A DNA stretch of 64,000 nt from Balanoglossus misakiensis (Eukaryota > Hemichordata). Positions 40,696 to 51,600 of the stretch are shown piece after piece. The position numbers and the translations under genes were made by a program. Positions within the stretch are counted from its first letter, which is position 1. Each line of letters opens with the position of its first letter. The notes beneath the pieces were generated by a model that was not told the origin of the DNA, did no database searches, and saw only the letters and a list, made by a program, of their open reading frames with translations. The stretch is from assembly GCA_040954595.2 (NCBI GenBank), contig CM082580.2, positions 8,742,001 to 8,806,000 of the forward strand, read 5' to 3'.

Positions 40696-41747
40696 CTAAT
40701 CCACGTGGTCTTCCTCTGCGTCATCAGTAATCAATATCTCCGAGTACCGAATCTCTTCCCTGTTGTACTTGTTTTCTGTCACTTTTTGGTAGAGTGCCCT
40801 CACCGACACCACAAGGCCTATGACAATGATGATGCTGGCTAGTACTATTCCGGCGATGGCTCGCGTCGACAGCTGCGAAATCATGTTTGTCTGTCAAAGA
40901 GAGAGAGTGACCAAAACATCGATTCAGAGGTGTGAAAACAAATCATACGTCTGACAACCTTCAATGGCCAACCATTTGGCACCTCTTGATATCTGTCCCT
41001 GTCTAATCCTTCATAGTAAACACCCCACACTCCATTCAAAAAACACCAGTAACCCGAATCAATATCAGATGAAGTGAGTAAAAGGAGACCTCATTGAATT
41101 GTGATATCTGATCAAATATGAATAGTATATACTGTTCATATACAACCCTTGTATTGCTTATAAACAGAATGAAATTGGGTCAATTTTATCGATTGTGCAA
41201 CAAATCTGTACTGTCATCTGCAGGCATAAGGAAATTGTTGCTTAGCAACAGATCATCTGCATGATCATTATTGGATTTCAGCAATGTACACATTTAAAAG
41301 CAAACACAGGGGCTTCAGGGTTTATTTCTAAGATAAATATCAAGCCATGCCTCTGGGTTATTTCTTAAATAAACACAACTTAGGTTTGTTTTACCAGTTT
41401 TGCACACAAGGACACCTCAGAATTATGTGACCTTCACGAGAACTTGAAACATACAGTATGAATCAGATCAGATTAATTATGCAGCTCCAGAACAGTAGCT
41501 CTAATATTGTGTGTGGGCGGTGGTATTGTCTGCTTCCAAGAAAATGAGAGCAAAATCATAGCGCAAAATTTATATACACGTACATACACCACGTAAATCG
41601 GAAATGACATGCACAAACTTGTTCATAAAAACAGATGTGTCCACGTAACATTACCTCTGATGATGGTGGAACGGCATTCGCTTCTGGGAGTTTTGCGGTG
41701 TCGTTGGCCGCTAGTTTAACCAGTAAATGTTTCACTGCCTCTGCCAT
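40696..41747 (-). CDS. Unrecognised 95-residue single-pass membrane protein (2 exons)
   Basis: Exon 1 is 41747-41655 and exon 2 is 40890-40696, joined in phase 0 (GAG|GTAATG, then tctttgacag|ACAAAC). The start ATG has G at -3 and G at +4 (gaaATGG), and an in-frame stop lies upstream at about 41843, so this is the first usable start. The protein has a short N-terminal part with an NDT sequon (15-17) and a 20-residue hydrophobic segment at about 42-61 (AIAGIVLASIIIVIGLVVSV). A basic flank follows, then a tail with YSEI (a possible tyrosine sorting signal) and an acidic end DDAEEDHVD. I do not recognise the family. Clean splice sites, membrane topology and promoter motifs support a real gene. 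Confidence 0.65.
40891..41654 (-). other. Intron of the small membrane-protein gene
   Basis: Bounded by GTAATG and ctttgacag on the minus strand. No feature was seen inside. Confidence 0.6.
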
Positions 41748-42130
41748 TTCGGTTCCTAACACCCGAACGGTAGCTGCTATTACACACACATAAAGTCCTA
41801 GAAAATTTTGATGGAAGATGTTGGCGTTTTTCACCCGAAGTCAGAGGAGTCCCACAGAAAATAAGAACTCGGCCAGTGACGACTATCCCATTAAACTAGC
41901 AAGACTTCAATCCAACATTGCACAAAAGTTCGACACTCATTGGAAAAATACTTATAGGATTAAACAGAAGCTCTCTGTCTGTCACAGGACGATAACATTC
42001 CTCCAGAATCCACACCACACTTGCGACAGCGAAAGCGTCATTTCTTGCTCGTCTTGGCAGCCATCTTTGCTGCGTATACCAGACGATGCGGGCGCACTTC
42101 TAAGAAATTTGGTGACCTTTGACCCGTAAG
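41748..42130 (-). promoter_or_regulatory. 5' UTR and promoter of the small membrane-protein gene, with YY1-like and DR1 motifs
   Basis: Upstream of the ATG, the minus strand has AAGATGGCTGCC at 42056-42067, a strong YY1-type element typical of TATA-less promoters at or near the start site. About 45 bp further upstream lies a perfect DR1 (TGACCTTTGACCC on the plus strand, 42113-42125). A plus-strand open frame through this region (41818-42129) has no recognisable similarity. Confidence 0.45.
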
Positions 42131-45100
42131 GTCGGCATGTTGGAAGTACATGTAATATCAATGGTAGAAATTGAAATTTTCTATTTTAAGATGAACTTCT
42201 GGAAATATCAAGATTTTTATTTATGTACAGGGATCACGAATTGCCTTAATAAACACCTGAAACTGACTACCAATGTGTAAAAAGCTGGAGACAGTCATAA
42301 ACGACACACACTATCACACACTTGTACAGTATACATGTACACGTTTATGTTTTAATAAAAATGTTTGCTTGGAAATTTGAGTGGATACATTACAACACCA
42401 TACAGCTTAATGATTTTCAACTTATCTACATCATATTTCTGTTTAGACACTGGGGGCGCTCTAACACCATGAGCAGTTACCATGCCTACAAGGGGTGACA
42501 GGAGACCTCCCTTTTCAGTTAGCATATAAAACTGGTGATAATTTTGACCATATCAGTTAAGAATAATTAGAAATTTGTAGTTGATACATGAACCAGATTT
42601 GCAAATAAAAGTTGACTATTGTATTTTCAAAAGTGTTTAGATTTTAAAAGAATATAGTTGTCATGTTTGAAGTTCAACTTACAACACAAAACATCAGAAA
42701 TATATGAAATCTGCGAAAAAAACACTGTACACACATAAAAGCAGTTGGCAAATCACTACAGAAACAATGGAACCGACCACAACATGTACCTGTAATCGAT
42801 AATTTGGTTGATTGAAAATCAGTGAATAAATGATATAAATTAATAGGAGCATGATATGTATATTTTCATTATTAGGGGCAACTGTGTTGTGACTCGGTCA
42901 GTCTTGGTTAGCAGGGTTTCTTGAACTGAAGAGCTTGCTAGATAAGGAAAAAATAATTAAGACATTTTTTACTGAACTGGGTTAAACATTCAATGCAACT
43001 GTTTACTTAATAAAATTTCAATGGTTGATACCATGACAGCAAACAACAAAGAAATTCCAGTGTATGCAAAAGTCGCACGACAGGGACACAATACATTTTA
43101 GATGCCTTATAAAGTCATTCCCACTTCATCACCACAAATTGTCAGACCCTGTAATTAGTTTTGATAAGTTTATTAGGAATGTAAATGTGATTACTGGGAA
43201 AAGACGAGATTTTGGTGGCGGGGACGACAACACCTTATTAATTGTTCGATCAAATTAAAAAATTAGTAAAACACTGTAACGTTAAAATCTGGCAGGATTT
43301 ATAATTAGATTCGGGGCACCACAAAAATTTAAATGAAAACATCTGAAATAATTATTGTAAGTATGACAGTTCCATGTTTGTCATTTGCACACTGAAGCAG
43401 CTAGTAATGTCTGAATTCTCACGAAAAATTACTCAAAAACCAGGTTCCTGAAATATAGTATAGTGTTCTATTGCAATCTTTTTTACTTGTAGTTCGCAGA
43501 GCACAGCAATTCTTGTGCCACTTTCCACACAATGACAACTGTGGAATCAGGATGACTGTGTGATTTGTGACTCCACTCTATCCCATGAGGCTCGGCGTCA
43601 GTCGTGTCCTGTCTGAGCGTGAGCAGAACTGCTGCAGGTCACCTGACTGATTATGCAACCGCTGGAATCAAAATTCCCATTTCACTAAAAAAATTGCAAA
43701 CTATAATGTGATTCAGACTAACGCTACACATATACAAGCTAAATACAGACTTGGCCAGTCACCTAAACCGTTGAAGCCACTAAAAATCTTTAAAAAATAC
43801 ACAAAGTTTTTTAAATAGTTGCTTAATTTTGTTTAAAAAAAATCTCTGATCACAACATGATTACAACTTGGAAATGCATGGTTGTTATAGTTACGATTTA
43901 AAATAACAGAAATACATTAAAATTACCACCACCTAAGATTTGGATAGTATGATTGCAGGAAAACATTGGATGGCAGTGCAAAAAGACAGAGAAAATATCA
44001 CATAGTTTAAAATAATTTGAGTAAATTGTAAGATTTGGAGATCAGAAAGACAGATAAATACAAAATGGTCAAACGGCAAATTTATATTGGGTTTCATCCG
44101 ACACATTTCAAAAATCTTTTCCTTAAAACTGAATTTTCACCATGATTTCAACAAAAATACACATCACAATATTTTTACATCTCTACAATAGTGCATAGCT
44201 GTTAAACTCCACGACCTTTGACCCCACTCTCTTGCTGGTTGACCAGCTATCTCAAGTTCATATGCTATGAAGTATCCATGACTCAAACTTCTTAGATTGT
44301 TCTCATAATACTGTCAAGATTTCCAAATGTTGAACGTCACTATGTGAAGGTGACTTATTGTTTTGCTTTTTGACAACAAATAATTTGGAATGAAATACTG
44401 TTTTGAGCTAAGCAGGAGAAGAACAGGTTCTGGTGTAAAATTTATGAATTTTTTGAATTATCAATGATTACAATTTGAAGACTTATGTCAAATGCATTGT
44501 ATGCGACAATATCCCGTTGCAAGTAGTTTCTGTTTGTATGCAACTTGTTTAATAACACTATGTCTCCTACCAATTTTTTTTCAACATCTTGGAGACTCGA
44601 AACACTTGGTTATCTAACATCCTGGATATTTTGTATAAATTCAGAGTCCAGATAAAATGATTATATGTAGGCTTTACTATGGACCATGGTTGAATTCTGT
44701 AAATTTCATCTGTCAAGTATCAGGTTTTCAATGAATTATTTCACAAATATGTCGTGCCATTTTTTTTATTGACAGGACGAGTGACAAAGGTTAGGTAACA
44801 TATACTTCATCACCATGCACATGTTGTTTGGGAGTTTTGACATGACACATCACCTGTGTAACAGCTGGCATGAAAAAACACCACAAACCGATGTACACTG
44901 TACGATGGCATATAAGTTGTGGTCCCCTTGTAGTGATTGATAAAAGCAGAATTTGTCTTTAAAATTGTGAAAAAATTTACATCAACCAATACCAGCATTA
45001 AAAATATGTCTGATTTACTAAAATCCGTTTTCTGTCTCGACACCAATGTTAAAATTAGTTTCCTGGTTTAATAGTGAGGTTTAAATCCGTTTTCTCTTTC

Positions 45101-45477
45101 AACTTGCTGATGACTGGGTGAAGACGTTTTCTCACGATGCTTGTCTTTCACGATTTGTGCTTTTTCAATTTCCGGCACTCAATTTAGTGGCTGTGACAGT
45201 ACCTATTTAAAGGTATGAACGCGGGGAATAATAATCATTATCATCATCGTCATCAAAATTGTTTCTTGAGACCAATGTCACAATTTCTGCCTTCCCCGTT
45301 CTCACCACAGAACCGTGTGGATCACTGGTGTCATACATTTGAAATTGTGGTGGATGTACGTCGTCACGTTGATCGTCTCTTGTTCAATGTTGGGGGAACA
45401 GGCCATGTGACAAAGTCTCTCCACGTGTAAATACTTTAAATCTCTTTGATCTTGTATTCCCTCCCTCCCTTCCCGCA
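42131..45477. other. Intergenic region and 3' UTR of the EPB41L5-like gene
   Basis: AT-rich with no coding exon recognised. It contains a near-perfect DR1 at 44212-44224 and the candidate poly(A) signal at 44765-44770. Confidence 0.4.
44765..44770 (-). terminator. Candidate poly(A) signal of the EPB41L5-like gene
   Basis: TTTATT on the plus strand reads AATAAA on the minus strand, about 710 bases after the TGA stop. Confidence 0.35.
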
Positions 45478-45648
45478 TCACAGCTCTGTTGTCATCAGTC
45501 TCTTGGTTTCTTTCGTCTCCTCCTCGTCCGGGATCGCGGCCACATGCCACGGGGAGAGAACCATGCTTCCGGAAGATATGGGTCTGCTGTTTGTGTGTCC
45601 TGGAAGGCTGGCGGATTTGTCGTTGCTTTTTGGTTTGGATTCCAGGCT
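45478..45648 (-). CDS. EPB41L5: Terminal exon of the EPB41L5-like gene with PDZ-binding tail
   Basis: The acceptor is tcgcttgcag, phase 0. It encodes 56 residues starting [17 protein letters not shown] and ending KRLMTTEL, then TGA. Vertebrate EPB41L5 long forms also end in TTEL, a class I PDZ ligand. A longer open frame across this segment is in a different reading frame and is not the gene. Confidence 0.92.
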   Translation of the reverse strand, partial: SLESKPKSNDKSASLPGHTNSRPISSGSMVLSPWHVAAIPDEEETKETKRLMTTEL

Positions 45649-48600
45649 CTGCAAGCGAGCAAAAAATACATTCTGTTACCAGTGTATCGCCACCAATACT
45701 ATCTATCATCATGATCAGCACCGAAGGGTCAACGTCAAAGATCACAGAAAACTTTGTCCATATCTGTGATATCAAAGCGACGCTGAGTCTAGCCATGCTT
45801 GTTAGAATGCTCCGTTCTACCATGCAACCTGGGAAGTGAAGCACTTGTGAAGAATAAAATTTTAGTACTGGTTCTTGAAGAAGTCAAATTTCATAATGCT
45901 ACCATGGTATAACTAAATACTAGTAGAGAGACACCATAAAATCATCCCTTGGGAGGGTTTCTTTGGATTTGGAAAACTACTCAAATGTTCCTTGAAGAAG
46001 TCACTTTATTTCTGCCGCTGTTCAGAGAAGAACGTTCCACACAGACTGTGTAAAGAAAGCCACATTAAACACATGGTCTGTGCAAACATGCATTTACAGT
46101 GAGGTAGTAGGGACGGGTGAGGAATTTTGCTAGAGTTAATAATCACTGCTGTACGGTCTATGAGTTAATACATTCATTTGAAGTAAAACTAATTTGTCTA
46201 TATTGGTAATGAGCTATGATTTGCTTCAAAATTTGACATTTAGAGATGCTGGCAAACATAACACTTATCAGTGTATGGGATGAAGCATGCTAATTATGGA
46301 TTTTGTGAATTTCCCACCAACATACTTGAAGTTTGCCCGGCGAAGTTGGGCTTTTTACCAGACTATCCGAGTCATTGGACATCTGAAACAAGTGAGTTGT
46401 CAGAGATAAGAATATTAATTAAGCGACAATTAGACGTGAAGGTCACCTTCACTCTCAGCATTATCACTGAACTGCAGCACACAAAATTATGTACATGTGC
46501 AGGTATAACTACTACTGCAGCAGGCAAAATCCTTGGCATGCGGTAAACACCTGTGTGTTGTGTACAGAATGTTTGTAAAGTATGTGGCAAAGCCATTGGC
46601 TGTTACTGTAAGTGATCTGCACCCTTTTGCCATAAAGCGTTGGCCTGGTCCTGCTGTCTTCAATGTGAAACACTCCCCTTGGGAAGGTAACAAATGGTTA
46701 GAAGCTTATCATGAGCCAATGCTTGAGACTTAATGTATATCTAGGCTGCAATAAAAATATTGCATGTACTCTAGTGGTGCACTGTAATATTAATGGTGCA
46801 AACGTAACACTACTTGTGTATGTAACCAACTGCTGGTTGGTTTTACTAACACAACACTTGTGACATGCATCCTGGAAATGTCAGGGTTTTTCCAGCAGTA
46901 CAGAAAAAGGATCTTTTTTGCCTTTTAGTCATTCAAAATGCAGGTTAGTTCCTAGAAGAGAATCAACGATCCATCATTAGTAAAACCTAGTAAATGTTGT
47001 ATCAGCCATGCACAGTGTCATACCAACGCAACGCTGTCTTGTGAGGTCTGGTCTGTGGACTTGCGTCGACGCAGGAATTTTAACGAGTTCTGGGAGGAAA
47101 TGGTGGATTGAAATGAGAATGGACATGAGATCAGCATTGGTAGTGTGCATGGGTGGATGTATTCCTCAAGCAAGCTATTATAGTCAGGTTTACATCAGGT
47201 GTAGGTTTTAAGTTGCTACAAAATAACCAATGTGAACACGCGGTGTCAGACCAGGACTATGTCTTACGTACATGTTTGCCCAGTGATGGACTTGGGGTTT
47301 TGGCAGGACTGCTTGGTACACTGAACATCTGAAATACATGACAGAACGAGAGAAAATGAAACAACGCAAGAGACAGGAGGGAGGGAAGGTACAGAAAGGG
47401 AGGACAAGGAGGGGAGGAGGGACAATTCAAAATTGAGATAAGTCAGTGCTATCCTAATGACCAAGCAGAAGTTCGTACCGATAAGAAACCATCTTGAGAC
47501 GAATGGTCTGTGGATTTCTGTCGACGGTGAGCTTTTACCGCATTCTGTTCAGAAAAAAGACCGGCAGACAGACATTAACCTTTTCCTGAATAAGTTGTAA
47601 AGCTACGTTCTATTGTGCTGTCATGCTGTCTCTACTCCAAAACTCCCTAAACCATCACCGATTATTAAACTTCATTGAATCATTGGGCACTCTGACATAT
47701 GCACTTCTTGCAAGATTTTCAAAGGTTTTTTTAAACTTGATAAAACTCTAGGTGATCACAGGTGACTGCGAGAATTAATTGAATCAGTCATGTCGTATCT
47801 CAGATAGCTAGCATGAAAAGTGGTGAGGATTAACATGCTGCATGTACACAATGTAGGGGCATGATTTGTGAAGTCTTTGGTCACATACTTGCTTGGTGGC
47901 CGGTGTTGAAATCGATCTTTTCACGGGGTTCTTTGGAACCACAGCGACCTGAAAGCAAAGTTCCGTTAAAACAAAAATACAAAGTTCAGGCTAAAATCAA
48001 ACTTCAACTCTCTTCTGCCATATGTGAGAGACTGGCTTTAGACAGGGTGTCTGTGTGTGTAGACTGAGTATGAGTGTAGACTTCATGGATTGACTGAATC
48101 TGCATAGAATATGTATGAACTACAAATGTATTAAAGTGAAGTGAAGACAGGCATTCGTAATCAATAGCTTTTTCAAATTTTCGCTCAGTAGCATTTGCAG
48201 TGTCAGGAAGATTTCATGCGGAACACAGTCTGAATATATCAGACACATACTTGTTTGACTGGGGTCATGGCCGGACTTTTGGTTGGACTAGTCGTCACAG
48301 GACTTGTGACCGGCCTTGTAACTTGACCTGCGACCAGACTTTCCACTGGACTTGGGACCGGCGTTGTGACAGGCATAGTGACCAGACTTTTCTTTGGACT
48401 TGTGACTGGCATTTTTGCTGGAGTTGCGACCGGTCTTGTTGCTGGACTTGTGACCAGACTTTCCACTGGACTTGTGACTGGCCTTGTGACAGGACTTTTA
48501 TGTGGACTTGTTACTGGCATTTTTGCTGGAGTTGTGACCAGACTCTCCACTGGACTTGTGACTGGCCTTGTGACAGGACTTTTATGTGGACTTGTTACTG

Positions 48601-51600
48601 GCATTTTTGCTGGAGTTGTGACCAGACTCTCCACTGGACTAGTGACCAGACTTTTCTTTGGACTTGTGACAGGCTTTTTTGGTGGAGTTGTGACCAGACT
48701 CTCCACTGGACTAGTGACCAGACTTTTCTTTGGACTTGTGACAGGCTTTTTTGGTGGAGTTGTGACCAGACTCTCCACTGGACTAGTGACCAGACTTTTC
48801 TTCGGACTTGTGACAGGCTTTTTTGGTGGAGTTGTGACCGGTCTTGTTGCTGGACTTGTGACCAGACTTTCCACTGGACTTGTGACTGGCCTTGTCACTG
48901 GACTTGTGATAGGACTTGTGACATGACTTGTGTCAGGAGGACTAGTGGCCAGACTTTTCGCTTGACTTGCCACAGGAATTTTTGTGACAGGCTTTATGAC
49001 AGGGATTGTCCTTGGCCTTACGACAGGCCTTGTCACTGGACTTGTTGTCAGCTTTCTCATCGGAGTTTTGAATAGAATCTTTGCAGGTTTCTCTGTAACC
49101 TTGGCCACCTGAAACCAAAAATTGGTTATGGACAGACAACCATCAGACTCACATCATCTGCATTCATGAAAACACAATAATTCTGGTAAACTATGACTTT
49201 CCCAGTGTAGTTATCATCATAATACTGGGATCAAAAACACAGAATTCAACTGTTAGAAAAAAATGTCAATTTTAAGGTTAGTTTCTTGGATGAGAAATAA
49301 CACATTGGAGTTAGTACTTTTAGAGAATAGAATTTGTTATCTTCATGCATAGATTCGTACCGACTCTATGCCGTCTTGCGGGGTCTGTTCAGTTGACGTC
49401 CGCCGCTGCCAAATGGATGTTGAGTTCTGGGAAGAGAGGATCAAAGTCGGAACAAAGTCTCGCTGTAAAGATGCAGCATGGATGACTGAGATGTATTTGC
49501 ACTCAAGTTACTTCTACATGCAATCAAGTGCACACTTGTTCTGGGCGTGATTATTGACTTCCATTTCTGGTGGTGTTACTGCCACTGCTTCTTAGCAACT
49601 TGAACTCCATTCTGTTCTCATCTTTGACAGATTGGGGAGAGAGTGGTAAACACTTGAAGGGGGGTTTGAATGCGTGGGATACAAGGGCAGATAAATCTTC
49701 ATGCAAGGTTGCATTTGATTTGAATATCGATGTGACATACTTGTTGGGCCGATGGTAAAGTTGAACCTTTGACTGGACTCTCAGGAACGTTGAACATCTA
49801 AAATCAAAAGGTCAATGTAAGCAATGAAAAAGCATTCTGTAACTATATTTGGCTGATATGAACTGTACATGCATTATTTGTGTTTATACATGGCACAGCT
49901 ACTAGTGCTCGTGGTTTATGTGGTCAATAAATAAACCTAAAAATTCTACAATCAATGGAAAAACTTTTGACTTCAAACATGTGACATGCATTGAAAAGGA
50001 CATTGATTATTTTAATAGTTCAACAGGAATGCTATCTTCTCTTGTTGCTCTGGTGAGAAATGTTGGGAGAAACTGTATGATTTCTGTTAGTATCTATGCC
50101 AACTGTGCGTTGGGGGTTAGCAGCTACTGAAATTGCTTCAGAGAGCAGCCATGCCATGCTTGTCCATACCGACACAAACGGATCCTGCCGGGAACGTTCC
50201 AGGGATCTCCTTCGGCGATGGAGTATGGACGTAGAATTCTATGCAGAACAAGGTTATAAAAATGCACAGAAATCACACATTTATTAGAATCATACCCACA
50301 CGCTGTGATGCTGTCACGAAGTGAGAACATTTGCCATCCCAGTACAAATGGATCCAAATCCAGCCCTGCCACTCATTGGAGTTAAGAGTGTGCGTTAGAG
50401 TTGTTTTGGAACTCATAGTGCTTGGCAGGGAACAACTCTGCACACAACATGACAAAGAGAACGAGATTTGCAACACAAGACAACTCTGAACTTACTTGTA
50501 ATTTGGATGTTGGTGAAGTCACAACAATTGGCGACACAGGCACAGACATCGCAGCTGCTGCTGTTGTCGTCGTGGTTGTAGCACCTACTGCCGTCGCAGT
50601 TGCCGTAGCCCCACGACTTCCCGCCGCGGTCGTCGTCGTGGTGACCTTCGCGGGCTCTGTGGTCTTGGCGACGCTGGAGACTGTACCGTTGACCCTCAGA
50701 ACGGTTTTGGAGGTCGTGACGGTCACTGTTTTAGTGCTGGATGGGGCCGCTGCAGCGCCTATTTGTGTGGTCGCCGCTGTTGATGCTGCGGCTGCTGATG
50801 GCGGCGTCTTGAAAGTGGGACTGGAGGCTGATGCTCCCGTTCCCTTAGTAGCTCCACTGCGTCAGAAAACAAATGAAGTTTCATACAGATTAATATCACT
50901 TCACAAACTGTGTCGCTCTCAAACATGACACTCAACTTGACCTTAAATGAGAACTTCACTTCTCGTATCACAGATGGCAATGAAAGGGGGGATGACGGTG
51001 TGACATGTCAAGTGTGTTAAAATTACATGCAAACTGATAGGAGTGTACTCTTTTCTATCATGAAGTTTTAGTTGTGATTTGGGAGAAAGCAGAGGAATCT
51101 CATCCCAGACGATATAACCCTTCAACTCCCCCCCCCCCCCACTCCTGCACATGGTTTTAACCAAGCCTCAGGTTGAACCACTATGACTGAATGCTGAATT
51201 TTGCGTGAAGTTTGAGTCTGACGGTATGAAATCCCCACTTACACGTTCTGCATGCTGCTATAATTTTTTATACTCGGGCCAACATCCAACAGGTCTCTGC
51301 TCTGAGACGGCATAGAACTGGTGCGTCTGTGTGCATAACAGAAACATTGACATTCCTTCAAACTGACCAAAATGTGTGCCACCGAAGACAACAGTCATAG
51401 GACCCACGTATTTCACATTTGTAACACTGAGAAAGTTATGCACTGGGCTTTGTTGCCGTCACGTGAACACATCATGCATAGTCTGTTAATTTTTTGAATT
51501 TTTTTTTCCGTTTCTGCAAATTTGGCAAGATGTCGCAGATGTAAGGTCATCATGCAAACAGATTTTAGTGCTGACATTTTTGGGTTATCATGAAATGGTC

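Noticed and set aside
45302-45844. 180-codon minus-strand frame and overlapping plus-strand frames
   Set aside because: The true terminal exon (45648-45478) uses another frame, ending in the conserved TTEL tail. The longer frames match nothing.
48200-49075. Long plus-strand open frames (291 and 186 codons) over the A2 minisatellite
   Set aside because: They result from repeat periodicity in multiples of three. They have no splice or start context, and the minus-strand frame fits the EPB41L5-like gene.
50290-50345. Possible extra type A exon (reads [12 protein letters not shown] before a gtatga donor)
   Set aside because: No acceptor AG immediately upstream, and the SPVK core is absent. At best a decayed copy.
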